From: Candidatus Iainarchaeum sp.
Lineage (GTDB): Archaea; Iainarchaeota; Iainarchaeia; Iainarchaeales; GCA-2688035
Assembly (NCBI GenBank): GCA_017610205.1
Contig: JAFCCL010000001.1
Span: forward strand, 26,805-81,882
Length of the DNA: 55,078 bases
Direction of reading: 5' to 3'
Shown: positions 7,598 to 15,987 of the stretch, one piece after another
Layout of the letters: the number at the start of each line of letters is the position of its first letter
Position numbering within the stretch: the stretch's first letter is position 1
Notes under the pieces: generated by a model
Database searches by the model: none
What the model was told of the DNA's origin: nothing
Seen by the model: the letters and a program-made list of their open reading frames with translations, nothing else
Program-made: the position numbers and the translations under genes

Positions 7598-8170
7598 CTA
7601 CCACCCAACAAGTTGAGTGGCTTCCTGTTTCATTGACAAGGCTTGCTTTGGGCTTATGCCGTCAGTAGTGGCTTTATCTCTTTCAGGCGTTAATTTGGGC
7701 TGTTCCAGCCCTATCTTACCGATTGTAAGTATATTTCGTGCAGCGTTTGTGTCCCTGTCTATTTTTAGACCGCAGTTTTGGCATTTGTGTGTTCTTATTG
7801 CCAGTGTTTTTTTGACAATCTTTTCAGGGTTTACTATTTGTGGGAGTGTGATACTGCTATATCCACCGTATTTTTTGAACCTTGGGAAGCCCTTCTTTTC
7901 TTCTCCTCGTTTTACTCTTGCGAAGAAGTTTCCGTAGGCTTTGTTTATTCTGTCGGCAACATTTTGGCTGACTTGGGAATAGGCTTCTTTATTTTTTCCT
8001 TTTGTTTTTTTGATTAGGTCAAAGCGTGACAGTTTTGTTTTGGTTTGTTTGTAAGCGTCTTTTTTTAGTGATAATAGTTTGTTATAGAGTTGTCTGCATT
8101 GTTCTATTTGTTGGTCTATGGCTGTCGCTTGCTCTTTTGTAGGATATGCCCTGTATTTGTAGGCTTTCAT
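7598..8170 (-). pseudogene. tnpB: TnpB (IS605 OrfB) with large internal deletion
   Basis: The N-terminus MKAYKYRAYPTKEQATAIDQ and the following helices match the OrfB helix-turn-helix domain, and the C-terminus HKCQNCGLKIDRDTNAARNI matches the end of the zinc finger and the RuvC-III motif. Between LPQI and VKKTLAIRTH about 170-200 residues are missing, including the RuvC-I Asp, the RuvC-II Glu and the first zinc-binding CxxC. The reading frame is nevertheless intact (190 residues from 8170; a start at 8191 would add seven). Family members are about 370-400 residues. Nuclease activity is therefore not expected. The last codons (QLVGW, stop) form the terminal hairpin of the element. Confidence 0.85.
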
Positions 8171-8191
8171 TTTTTTCCTTACCCTCAACAT

Positions 8192-8333
8192 ATTTTTTTG
8201 GTTACTGTGGGATCCTACTTTTTTCCTTTTTTAAAGGTAAGGAAACAGAGTGGGTTTCCGGTGATTTTTCCACTAGAAGAATTTCCAATGAAAAAAAGGT
8301 TTGTTCACATCCTTGTTCAAACAACACCCCTAA
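8192..8333. other. Non-coding stretch inside the IS relic
   Basis: Between the two transposase remnants there is about 140 bases with no recognisable coding segment. It presumably contains what is left of the divergent promoter region and the deleted 5' part of tnpA. Nothing more can be supported. Confidence 0.4.
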
Positions 8334-8459
8334 CTCAAAAAAGATTACTGGGGCAGGCATATATGGTCATCCAGTTATTATGTTGGAACTGCTGGAAAAG
8401 TATCAGTAGAAACAATCAGAAAATACATTAACGGTGTTCGCAATTTATCCCCCCGTTAA
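8334..8459 (+). pseudogene. tnpA: 3' fragment of IS200/IS605 transposase TnpA
   Basis: After a stop codon at 8331, the frame reads LKKDYWGRHIWSSSYYVGTA and continues GKVSVETIRKYIN, the C-terminal end of Y1 HUH transposases (pattern WGRHxWSxSYFVGTxG...ETIxxYI). The HUH motif and most of the protein are absent, and the sequence before 8334 in this frame is not recognisable. It is in divergent orientation to the tnpB remnant. Confidence 0.8.
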
Positions 8460-8482
8460 AACGGGTAGTTTTCTTGCGAAAT

Positions 8483-8494
8483 AGTTATAAATTT
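8483..8494 (+). promoter_or_regulatory. aroC TATA box, leaderless start
   Basis: TTATAAATTT-like sequence centred near 8488 lies 27 bases upstream of the aroC ATG at 8515, the spacing for an archaeal promoter whose transcript begins at the start codon. aroC thus seems to have its own promoter downstream of the IS relic. Confidence 0.5.
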
Positions 8495-8514
8495 AATTTA
8501 ACATATTTATTTAT

Positions 8515-9588
8515 ATGCCGGGTAACATTTTTGGAAAGGCTTTTCAGATTACTTCTTTTGGAGAAAGCCATGGTAAAGCTGTTGGTGTTGTTGTTAATGG
8601 GGTAAAGCCAGGCTTGGAGATAAACAAGGTTCTGATTCAAAAAGAGCTTGACAGAAGAAAGCCAGGGCAAAGCAGGATAAGCACTGCAAGAAAAGAGGCT
8701 GACAAGGTTGAGATTTTAAGCGGAGTTTTTGAAGGAAAGACAACAGGAACGCCTATTTGCCTGCTTGTCCAGAACAAGGGAATGAAAAGTACAGACTATG
8801 GCAAAATAAAGGATTTGTTCAGGCCAGGGCAGGCAGATTACACTTTTTTGAAAAAGTTTGGAATTCGTGATTACCGTGGCGGAGGCAGGGCTTCCGGAAG
8901 GGAAACAATTGCAAGGGTTGCTGCAGGGGCAATTGCAAAAAAAATGCTTGAAAAAAAAGGCATTAAGGTTGTTGGCTGCACTATTCAGGTTGGAAACGTT
9001 TTTGCCAAAGAGTTTGATGAAAACGAAATTGAAAAAAATTCAGTAAGGTGTCCTGACAAAATTGCTGCAAAGAAAATGGAAAAGGAAATTTTGAATGCAA
9101 AAGCAAAAGGAAACAGTGTTGGCGGGGTTGTTAAAATTGTTGCAAAGGGAATTCCTGTTGGATTGGGCGAGCCTGTTTTTGGAAAGCTTGATGCAGAGCT
9201 TGCAAAAGCCCTTGTAAGCATTGGCGCTATAAAAGGAGTTGAGTTTGGAGCAGGGTTTGCAGTTGCAGGCCTTACAGGAAAGGAAAACAATGACGAAATG
9301 TATTCTGAAAAAGGCAAAGTAAAATTCAAGTCAAACAATGCCGGAGGAATTCTTGGAGGAATCAGTACAGGCCAGGACCTTGTAATGCGAATTGCTGTAA
9401 AGCCAACACCCTCAATTTCTTTGCCTCAAAAAACTGTTGACATTAATGGCAGAAACAAAACAATAACTGTTGATGGAAGGCATGACCCGTGCATTTGCCC
9501 AAGAATTGTGCCTGTTGCTGAATCAATGGTTGCCCTTGTTTTGGCTGATGCATTAATGGCACAGGATGCAAGAACCTTGCCAATCTAG
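8515..9588 (+). CDS. aroC: Chorismate synthase
   Basis: Catalyses the FMN-dependent elimination of phosphate from EPSP to give chorismate. The 357-residue sequence shows the family signatures throughout: [15 protein letters not shown] near the N-terminus (GESHG at 16-20), [49 protein letters not shown], and near the C-terminus [19 protein letters not shown]. It is complete, with an ATG about 27 bases after a TATA box. It is the third gene of the chorismate set after aroA and aroK and ends 40 bases from the convergent tyrA gene. Confidence 0.97.
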   Translation: MPGNIFGKAFQITSFGESHGKAVGVVVNGVKPGLEINKVLIQKELDRRKPGQSRISTARKEADKVEILSGVFEGKTTGTPICLLVQNKGMKSTDYGKIKDLFRPGQADYTFLKKFGIRDYRGGGRASGRETIARVAAGAIAKKMLEKKGIKVVGCTIQVGNVFAKEFDENEIEKNSVRCPDKIAAKKMEKEILNAKAKGNSVGGVVKIVAKGIPVGLGEPVFGKLDAELAKALVSIGAIKGVEFGAGFAVAGLTGKENNDEMYSEKGKVKFKSNNAGGILGGISTGQDLVMRIAVKPTPSISLPQKTVDINGRNKTITVDGRHDPCICPRIVPVAESMVALVLADALMAQDARTLPI

Positions 9589-9627
9589 GTGATTGAGTGC
9601 TATTGGCGGCAAGAGAATTAAGCGTTT

Positions 9628-10938
9628 TTACCTGAAAGAAAATCCAAGTCCTGTTATTGTCTTTCTTATTAATTCATCAATCCTTTCAAGGCCGTCGTCT
9701 TCAAAAAATGTTGCCTTAATTGTAATGCTTTTTTTGCCTTTTGGAAGCTTGTTGCTTTTGTATTCGTCCAATATTTTAATTGAACAGAATTTGATGTGTG
9801 AAAGGCCTTTCTTTATTATTTCCTTGTCGCATTCTTTTGAAACAAGAAAAGAGTAATCAAGGTGCATTGGCTTAAGGTTTTGTTTTCTCCACTTTTTCAT
9901 TTCTTCCTTGGAGGTAAGCCTTACATGGCTTAAGGAAATTCTTGTCTTTTTGCCCTGTTCATCTATTATAAGCGTTTGGTTTTCAATCCCTGTTATTTTT
10001 CCATAATGCATTTTGCCTGTAATAATGTTTTCAACCATAAACCTTTTTCCAATGTGGTGCCTGACTGTTTCAACAATGTAATTTATTGCATTTACTGCTC
10101 TGTCGCTTCCATATAGTATTGACTCGTGTTCCTTAAATTGCTGTGCGCTTTCAATTATTTTTTTCTTCAGCTTTTCTGAATCGTTTTTGTTGCAGATTTT
10201 TTCAAATTCTTCTGATTTTTCCCTGAACAGCTTCCATATTTTTTTGTTTTCCTTGTTTCCCATTTGTATTTGTGAATAAAGTTCAGGATTTTGCAGTATT
10301 ACTCTTGACATCAGGCTGAGAAAAAGGTGATAGTTGGGTGAGCCAAATTTTACAGACTCTTTTAGGTCGGTACACAGGTTTTTTAACACTGCTGCCGAAA
10401 TGAATTGCGAGTAATGGGTTAAACCCTGTACAATTGACAAAAGCCTGTCGTGCTCTTTGGCTGTTGAAAGAATAATTTTTGAACCTTTTTTTGCGAAAAA
10501 TTTTTCAATTTCTTCAAGTTTTTTTCCCTGTTTTATTGGAATGCAGACAATTGGGCGGCCTACAATTGTTTTTACTCTTGGCCCATGCATTGGGTGGATT
10601 GAGGCAAGTTCCAAATCAAGTTTTGAAAGTTTTTTTAATTCCTTTACTGCCTCTGTTTTTACTGAACAAAAGTCAACCAAAAGAGCGCCTTTGCCAAGCT
10701 TTGGCCCGATTTTTTCAATAACTTTTGGCGCTGCCTTGTTTGGAATGCAGACAATTACTGTGTCAAATTCTTTTAAGTTTGTGCAATTTTTGTTCCATTT
10801 TATATTATTTTTTTTGCAGAATGTTTCTCCGGCTGCTTCATCTTTGTCACAGATGCTTACTTTAAAACCGTTTTTTGAAAAAAGCCTGGCATAAAATGAG
10901 CCAAATTCGCCTGCTCCTCCAACAATAAGAATGCGCAT
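9628..10938 (-). CDS. tyrA: Prephenate dehydrogenase with archaeal C-terminal extension
   Basis: The 436-residue protein starts MRILIVGGAGEFGSFYARLF, a Rossmann NAD(P) motif, followed by FDTVIVCIPN, a DFCSVKTEAV segment and SIHPMHGPRVKTIVGRPIV, where the histidine-containing HPMHGP is the TyrA catalytic signature. It oxidatively decarboxylates prephenate on the way to tyrosine. The ~160-residue part after the dehydrogenase domain contains ENIITGKMHYGKITGIENQ and an ACT-like end, an arrangement and length known from methanogen TyrA proteins of the MJ0612 type. It is the last gene of the minus-strand ilvE-pheA-aroQ-tyrA operon, 12 bases after the chorismate mutase gene. Confidence 0.92.
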   Translation of the reverse strand: MRILIVGGAGEFGSFYARLFSKNGFKVSICDKDEAAGETFCKKNNIKWNKNCTNLKEFDTVIVCIPNKAAPKVIEKIGPKLGKGALLVDFCSVKTEAVKELKKLSKLDLELASIHPMHGPRVKTIVGRPIVCIPIKQGKKLEEIEKFFAKKGSKIILSTAKEHDRLLSIVQGLTHYSQFISAAVLKNLCTDLKESVKFGSPNYHLFLSLMSRVILQNPELYSQIQMGNKENKKIWKLFREKSEEFEKICNKNDSEKLKKKIIESAQQFKEHESILYGSDRAVNAINYIVETVRHHIGKRFMVENIITGKMHYGKITGIENQTLIIDEQGKKTRISLSHVRLTSKEEMKKWRKQNLKPMHLDYSFLVSKECDKEIIKKGLSHIKFCSIKILDEYKSNKLPKGKKSITIKATFFEDDGLERIDELIRKTITGLGFSFR

Positions 10939-10950
10939 GAGTTTTCACTG

Positions 10951-11214
10951 TTAAACTGTTTCTTCTAATTTTAGGGATTCGTTAATTATTGTCCTGCAAA
11001 TATTTTCAACAAAGTCTTCGCTTAGCCCAAGTTCTTTGGCTATTGCCCTGTTGCGTTCAATAAGCTGTTTTTCTCTTCGGTGTTGTTTTAATGCAACTTT
11101 GTTTTCTTTTTTGTATTCTGCAACCTTTGAAACAACTTCCATTCTTTTTGCCAAAATTTCCAAAATCTGCCTGTCAATGCCGTCAATTTTTTTTCTCAAT
11201 TCTTCCAGTTCCAT
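10951..11214 (-). CDS. aroQ: Chorismate mutase, AroQ type
   Basis: An 87-residue all-helical protein with the AroQ pattern LRKKIDGIDRQILEILAKRM, then VAEYKKENKVAL and a final helix with an ENICRTIINESLKLE segment. It rearranges chorismate to prephenate, the substrate of both TyrA and PheA on either side of it. The stop of pheA and the start of this gene are two bases apart. Monofunctional small AroQ is common in archaea. Confidence 0.92.
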   Translation of the reverse strand: MELEELRKKIDGIDRQILEILAKRMEVVSKVAEYKKENKVALKQHRREKQLIERNRAIAKELGLSEDFVENICRTIINESLKLEETV

Positions 11215-11216
11215 TT

Positions 11217-12023
11217 CTAATTCCCCATGATTGGATAGCTTTTAAATATTTTAATTATTTTTGCGTATTTTTTCAATTCTGCAATTGCTTTTTCAACCGA
11301 TTTATCTGAAATGTCTCCTTTAAATTCCACAAAGAACACGTAATTCCATGCACTTTTTCTTGAAGGCCTTGATTCAATTCTTGTAAGGTTTATTTCCTGT
11401 TTTTTGAATCCTTTAATACAGTCCAACAATGCACCAGGCCTGTCTTTTACCAAAAAAAACATGCTTGTTTTGTTTAAAGGTGAGGGCTTTGCCGCTGTTT
11501 TTTCAATTATAATAAATCTTGTTTTGTTAAAACTCAAATCCTGTATGTCCTCTTCAAGCACCTTTAAGCCAAACTTTTTAGCGGATTTTTTTGAGGCTAT
11601 TGCCGCGCTTCCTTTTTCTTCTACTGCATGCTGTGCAGCGCTTGCAGTGCTTGAAGCTCCGGCAAGTTTTGTATTTGGATAATTTTGATGCAGCCATTCC
11701 TGGCATTGTGCAAAAGCCTGAGGGTGTGAATAAATTTTTTTTATTTCGCGTTGTTTTGAATTTGACAGAAAGCAATGCCTTATGTCTATGAATACTTCTC
11801 CTGAAATTATCAGATTAAACCCAATAAGGAAATCAAGTGTTATGTTAACACTTCCTTCCGTGCTGTTTTCTATTGGAACAATTCCTGCATCTGCTTCATT
11901 TTTGTCCACTGCCCTGAAAACATTTTGAATTGAGCTTGCTTCAACAAGTTCTGCTTTTGGAAATGCCTTCAATGCGGCATCATGCGAAAAGCTTGTTTCA
12001 GGCCCGAGAAAAATTATTTTCAT
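11217..12023 (-). CDS. pheA: Prephenate dehydratase with C-terminal ACT domain
   Basis: The 268-residue protein begins IIFLGPETSFSHDAALKAF, contains GIVPIENSTEGSVN (substrate loop) and NKTRFIII (the catalytic TRF motif), and ends in an ACT domain with DRPGALLDCIKGF and LTRIESRPSR (the phenylalanine-binding ESRP motif). It converts prephenate to phenylpyruvate and should be feedback-inhibited by phenylalanine. It directly abuts ilvE upstream (start one base before the neighbour's stop region) and aroQ downstream. Confidence 0.95.
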   Translation of the reverse strand: MKIIFLGPETSFSHDAALKAFPKAELVEASSIQNVFRAVDKNEADAGIVPIENSTEGSVNITLDFLIGFNLIISGEVFIDIRHCFLSNSKQREIKKIYSHPQAFAQCQEWLHQNYPNTKLAGASSTASAAQHAVEEKGSAAIASKKSAKKFGLKVLEEDIQDLSFNKTRFIIIEKTAAKPSPLNKTSMFFLVKDRPGALLDCIKGFKKQEINLTRIESRPSRKSAWNYVFFVEFKGDISDKSVEKAIAELKKYAKIIKIFKSYPIMGN

Positions 12024-12938
12024 TTAAACCAGCTCCAGCCATTTTTCGAATTTTTTGTCCCTTCCGTGAATGACATTATAGTACAGTTTCTGTATTTTTT
12101 TTGTTACCTGCCCTGGCTTTCCATTTCCAACAAGCCTGTTGTCAATTTCCCTTACAGGTGTTATTTCTGCAGCTGTTCCTGTAATAAAGCATTCGTCTGC
12201 AGAGTAAAGCATTTCCCTTTTGATTTTGCATTCTGAGACATGAATGCCTTGGTCTTCAGCAATCTTTATCACACTGTCTCTTGTAATTCCTGCAAGCACA
12301 TTGCTTCTTTCAGGTGTCAAAAGCTTTCCTTTTTCAACAATAAAAATATTTTCGCCAGTGCATTCTGCAACAAGTCCGTTTGTGTCAAGCATTATTGCCT
12401 CATCATAGCCTGCATCCAATGCCTCCATTTTGGCAAGCGTGCTGTTTGTATAAGCCCCACTTATTTTTGCCTGGCTGAACACAGAATTTGGGTGGTGCCT
12501 GCTAATGCTTGAAACTTTTGCCCTGATTCCGTTTTTTACGCCTTCTTCTCCAAGGTAGGCACCCCAAGGCCATGCTGCAATTCCTGCTTCAAGTTTTGCT
12601 CCAACTGTATCAAGGCCCATTTTTCCGTATCCGTAAAAGAACAACGGCCTTATGTAGCATTCTTTCAAGTTGTTTTTTTTAACAACCTCTTTTGCTGCAT
12701 CAATTATCTGCCCTTTGTCATAAGGCAAATTTTTCATTCCTGCAATTTTTGCGGAATTGAACAGCCGTTCCACATGGTCTTCAAGCCTGAAAATAGCAGG
12801 GCCTTTTTCTGTCTTATAGCATCTAATGCCTTCAAAAACAGCCGTGCCATAGTGCAGGCTGTGAGTTAGAAAATGAACGCTTGCCTCTTTCCATGGCACA
12901 ATTTTGCCGTTAAACCAGATAAATTCAACCTCTTTCAT
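12024..12938 (-). CDS. ilvE: Branched-chain amino-acid aminotransferase (fold type IV)
   Basis: 304 residues of the IlvE family: LHYGTAVFEGIRCY near the N-terminus (family signature), RLEDHVERLFNSAKI, the PLP lysine in SQAKISGAYTNS, EAIMLDTNGLVAECTGENIF, and ITRDSVIKIAEDQGI. It transfers amino groups from glutamate to 2-oxo acids. As first gene of the pheA-aroQ-tyrA operon it is the only aminotransferase here, so it may also act on phenylpyruvate and hydroxyphenylpyruvate; that is inference. A TATA-like TATTTTAAAGG at about 12973-12983 (minus strand) lies upstream. Confidence 0.93.
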   Translation of the reverse strand: MKEVEFIWFNGKIVPWKEASVHFLTHSLHYGTAVFEGIRCYKTEKGPAIFRLEDHVERLFNSAKIAGMKNLPYDKGQIIDAAKEVVKKNNLKECYIRPLFFYGYGKMGLDTVGAKLEAGIAAWPWGAYLGEEGVKNGIRAKVSSISRHHPNSVFSQAKISGAYTNSTLAKMEALDAGYDEAIMLDTNGLVAECTGENIFIVEKGKLLTPERSNVLAGITRDSVIKIAEDQGIHVSECKIKREMLYSADECFITGTAAEITPVREIDNRLVGNGKPGQVTKKIQKLYYNVIHGRDKKFEKWLELV

Positions 12939-12972
12939 TAAAAACCACTGTAAAGAAATGTTCTACAAAAAA

Positions 12973-13050
12973 CCTTTAAAATAGGGCAGGTTTTTTTTTT
13001 TGATTCAGATAATAACCTTTTGATTCAGGCAATAACATTGCCTTTAAAAT
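12973..13050. promoter_or_regulatory. Divergent ilvE/trpE control region with direct repeats and a dyad
   Basis: Between the two divergent operons lie two direct repeats of period 20 bp, TTTTGATTCAGATAATAACC (12998-13017) and a near copy with GATTCAGGCAATAACA (to 13037), plus a perfect dyad GGCAAT-AAC-ATTGCC (13028-13042). They sit between the minus-strand TATA (about 12977) and the plus-strand TATA CTTTAAAATA (about 13041-13050). The layout is that of a shared operator for the aromatic amino-acid genes; the regulator is unknown. Confidence 0.5.
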
Positions 13051-13089
13051 AACTTTTAGTTAAAATTAATTATATGGCAAAGATGGACA

Positions 13090-14790
13090 GTGAGCGACTT
13101 TGGCAAAGGAAGCACTAATTCTTTCAAAATGAACAGTTCAAGCCATGCCAAAGAACGGTTTTCAAAACTTGCCAAAGAAAGCTTCTTAAAACAATTTGAA
13201 TGCGCTCCAAAAGGCAGCATAATGCCTGTGTTCAAAACAATTGAATTCAAGGCATGCCCTATAGCCTTTTTTTCAGCCCTTTCAAACAATGGCCTTAATG
13301 AAAACTGCATTCTTTTGGAGTCGGCTGATATTATAAAAAAATACGGGGAAAAAAGCATTGCAAGCCATGACCCCTGCCTAAAGGTTACTGGCTTGGGCAA
13401 AAATTTTGAAATAATTGCCCTAAATTCTCTTGGCGAAAAACTTCTTGCACAAATTGCCAAAACACTAAGCTTTTGTGATTCGCTTAAAATTTTAAAAAAC
13501 AAGGCAACAGGAACACTTGAGCCAAAGCAAGGCATTGTCTCTGAACAGGAAAGGCTGCTTTCAAAAACCCATGCAGACATCCTTAGGGCAATCGCCTTTC
13601 AATTCAAGCCTTTTGGAAAAAAATTTCCTGTAAGCTCTGGGCTTTTTGGCACAATAAGCTATGATTTTATTGACCAGTTTGAAAACCTGCCAAAAAACAA
13701 TTGCGATGTTCTCAAAGACCCTGATTATGAAATGCTTTTTTTGGACAGCCTGTTCATTGTTGACCACCTGAAAAAAAGAATAACTCTTATTGCAAACGCT
13801 TTCAAAACAGGGATGGAAGACGGAAAGGAAATTTCAAGATGCCTTAAAAAAATTGCCGAGCTTGAAAAAAAGCTTGCCTCTTTGCCGGAAGAAAAACCTG
13901 TAAAAAATTTGCCTGTTAAAAAGCTTTCAAAACTTAAAACAACAACCGACTGTTCAAAAAAAGAATACATTTCAATTGTAAAAAAATGCAAGCGTCACAT
14001 AATTCTTGGTGACGTGTTTCAAATTGTTGCAAGCAGGACAACAATTGCAGAAACAAACGCAATTCCGCTAAAAATTTATTCCGCTTTACGCTGGCTTAAT
14101 CCAAGCCCTTACATGTTTTACCTGAATACCTGTTCCGGAACATTGGTTGGAAGCAGTCCTGAAACCTTTATCAAGGTCAGCTCTGGAAAGGAAAAAAGGC
14201 TTGAAATAATGCCTGTTGCAGGAACAAGACCGCGTGGAATTGTTGGAGGAAAAATTGACCAAGAGCTTGATTCAAGGTATGAAAATGATTTGAGAACTGA
14301 CAAAAAAGAACTGGCAGAGCACACAATGCTTGTTGACCTTGCAAGAAATGATGTTGCAAGAGTATGCATTCCTGGAACAAGAATTGTTGACAAAGTACAC
14401 TATATAGAAAAGTATTCCAATGTAATGCATCTTGTTTCAAACGTTTCAGGCATTTTAAAGCCAGGGCTTGATGCATTGCATGCCTATCTTGCAAGCATGA
14501 ATATGGGAACTTTAACAGGTGCCCCAAAGGTAAAGGCAATGGAGCTTTTGAGAAAATATGAAAAGGAAAAAAGGGGCTTTTACGGCGGAAGCATTGGATA
14601 CCTGACTCCTGACGGAAGCTTTGACAGCGCAATTGTGATAAGAAGCATGCGGCTAAAAAAAGGCAAGGCACACATTAGAACAGGCGGTGGCATTGTCTTT
14701 GATTCCATTCCTGAAAAAGAATTTGATGAAACCTGCAACAAGGCAAAAAGCTGCCTTAATGCCATCAGCCAAGCGGAGGGATTGGAATGA
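13090..14790 (+). CDS. trpE: Anthranilate synthase component I
   Basis: Chorismate-binding enzyme of 566 residues that, with TrpG, makes anthranilate. Near the N-terminus CILLESADI carries the LLES element used for tryptophan feedback in TrpE, which argues against PabB. The catalytic part shows LGDVFQIVASR, SPSPYMFYL-like NPSPYMFYLN, GSSPETFIKV, MPVAGTRPRG, ELAEHTMLVDLARND, TLTGAPKVKAMELL, and RTGGGIVFDS. The GTG at 13090 is the earliest usable start; an ATG at 13129 is an alternative. A short upstream frame overlaps the start. The stop overlaps trpG by four bases. Other trp genes are not in the window. Confidence 0.92.
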   Translation: MSDFGKGSTNSFKMNSSSHAKERFSKLAKESFLKQFECAPKGSIMPVFKTIEFKACPIAFFSALSNNGLNENCILLESADIIKKYGEKSIASHDPCLKVTGLGKNFEIIALNSLGEKLLAQIAKTLSFCDSLKILKNKATGTLEPKQGIVSEQERLLSKTHADILRAIAFQFKPFGKKFPVSSGLFGTISYDFIDQFENLPKNNCDVLKDPDYEMLFLDSLFIVDHLKKRITLIANAFKTGMEDGKEISRCLKKIAELEKKLASLPEEKPVKNLPVKKLSKLKTTTDCSKKEYISIVKKCKRHIILGDVFQIVASRTTIAETNAIPLKIYSALRWLNPSPYMFYLNTCSGTLVGSSPETFIKVSSGKEKRLEIMPVAGTRPRGIVGGKIDQELDSRYENDLRTDKKELAEHTMLVDLARNDVARVCIPGTRIVDKVHYIEKYSNVMHLVSNVSGILKPGLDALHAYLASMNMGTLTGAPKVKAMELLRKYEKEKRGFYGGSIGYLTPDGSFDSAIVIRSMRLKKGKAHIRTGGGIVFDSIPEKEFDETCNKAKSCLNAISQAEGLE

Positions 14791-15386
14791 AAGTTCTTTT
14801 CATTGACAACTTTGACAGTTTCACCTACAATCTTGTGGACGAATTTGAAAAAAGAGGCTGCAAATGCCTTGTTTACAGAAACAACATAAGCATTGATACA
14901 GTACACAGCATTGTAAAAAAATTCAAGCCAAAAGCCATTGTAATAAGCCCTGGTCCAAGCAGCCCAAAAGAGGCCGGAATCTGCATTGAAGTAATAAAAG
15001 AATACAAGGGCGTGCTGCCAATTTTTGGAGTCTGCCTCGGGCACCAGTGCATTATTGAGGCATTTGGAGGAATTGTATCAACTGCAAACAACATTGTCCA
15101 CGGAAAGCCAAACAGCATCAGCCACGACGGAAAAACAATCTTTAAGGGATTGGAGAACCCTTTTCAGGCAGGAAGATACCATTCGCTTGCAGGAAAAAAA
15201 ATTCCAAAATGCCTTGAAGTCAGCGCAGGAAGCAAAGACGAAAAGGTAATGGCAATAAGGCACTGCAAATACTTTATTGAAGGGGTGCAATTTCATCCTG
15301 AAAGCATTTTAACATCAACCGGAGGAACAATTATTGAAAATTTTATAAAAATGTGTGCCAAAAACAGCTTTAATGCAATTATTTAA
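14787..15386 (+). CDS. trpG: Anthranilate synthase component II (glutamine amidotransferase)
   Basis: 199 residues, class I glutamine amidotransferase. Seen: LFIDNFDSFTYNLVDEF at the start, VISPGPSSPKEAG, the nucleophile cysteine in GVCLGHQCI, and the His-Glu pair in GVQFHPES followed by GGTIIENF. It supplies ammonia to TrpE; in small genomes the same subunit can also serve PabB. Its ATG lies inside the last codons of trpE (ATGA overlap), so the two subunits are made together. Confidence 0.93.
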   Translation: MKVLFIDNFDSFTYNLVDEFEKRGCKCLVYRNNISIDTVHSIVKKFKPKAIVISPGPSSPKEAGICIEVIKEYKGVLPIFGVCLGHQCIIEAFGGIVSTANNIVHGKPNSISHDGKTIFKGLENPFQAGRYHSLAGKKIPKCLEVSAGSKDEKVMAIRHCKYFIEGVQFHPESILTSTGGTIIENFIKMCAKNSFNAII

Positions 15387-15409
15387 CAACCGTTCCTGAA
15401 GACAGTGGC

Positions 15410-15808
15410 TTATTCAAGAAACTCTTGAACAGACGCCCAGTCCCTTTTAACCCTTTCGTGTTTGTTTTCAATGCCTTTTATTACTTCAATTTCCGCTTTG
15501 CTGGCCCTTGCAAATTCCCAGAATCTTATCCAATACCTGATGATGTTTGAATACTTTTGTGTGTACAGCCTTTTCAATTCTGTCTTGTATTCTGTGCTTG
15601 AAGGGTTCTTAACCCTTTTATCTAATAGGTTCAAGCCTTTTTCAGCTTCCCTTATTTTCTTAATGATGGTTTTTGCATTAGTGCCGCCTGCAAATTTCTT
15701 AAAAACAACAGCATAGTTTGGTTTTCTTGAAAAAGACGGCCTAAACTTTTTCCTTTCAAACAGCCTTTTCCTGCCAAAAGAAATGAAAATCATAAAACTA
15801 ACCCACAA
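15410..15808 (-). CDS. Hypothetical basic protein
   Basis: A 132-codon frame on the minus strand, convergent with trpG. The first residues are hydrophobic and aromatic, then a basic stretch (GRKRLFERKKFRPSFSRK), followed by a predicted helical region rich in Lys, Arg and Glu up to VQEFLE at the end. A start at an internal ATG a few codons in (near 15793) is equally possible. No family was recognised. Codon use looks like its neighbours, which is the main reason to keep it. Confidence 0.5.
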   Translation of the reverse strand: MWVSFMIFISFGRKRLFERKKFRPSFSRKPNYAVVFKKFAGGTNAKTIIKKIREAEKGLNLLDKRVKNPSSTEYKTELKRLYTQKYSNIIRYWIRFWEFARASKAEIEVIKGIENKHERVKRDWASVQEFLE

Positions 15809-15865
15809 AACAAAATTAGCAGGAAACAGTTTTTTAACTCTATCATTTTGCTTTATGCTCTATTC

Positions 15866-15903
15866 GCTGTACTTTCACTTTGGGCCAGAAGGCTCTTCCT
15901 AAA
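15866..15903 (-). pseudogene. Degenerate copy of the surface-protein 3' end
   Basis: The 34 bases at 15867-15900 match 30 of 34 bases of the end of the surface-protein gene (17297-17330). Read in the same frame it gives E-PSGPK, then TGA where the intact gene has a Trp codon, then KY. It is in the same orientation as the surface gene and lies beyond the HEPN/MNT module. Confidence 0.6.
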
Positions 15904-15987
15904 ATTTCTGTTTAATCCCTGTATAACTCGACAAAAAGCGTTTGTTTAAGAAAAAGGTTTTTTTCGTATTTTTTTGTTTTGCTGTTG

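Larger units (their letters stand above)
7594..8470. mobile_element. Decayed IS605-type element (divergent tnpB and tnpA remnants)
   Basis: A minus-strand tnpB remnant (7598-8170) and a plus-strand 3' fragment of an IS200-type tnpA (8334-8459) point away from each other, as in IS605. Each outer edge carries a hairpin: an imperfect palindrome at 7601-7620 (nine pairs with one mismatch, AA loop) that overlaps the tnpB stop end, and CCCGTT-AA-AACGGG at 8452-8465 at the tnpA end. A full IS605 element is about 1.7-2 kb, so roughly half is missing from inside. The element lies between aroK and aroC and separates what would otherwise be one aroAKC operon. Exact cleavage ends are inferred. Confidence 0.75.
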
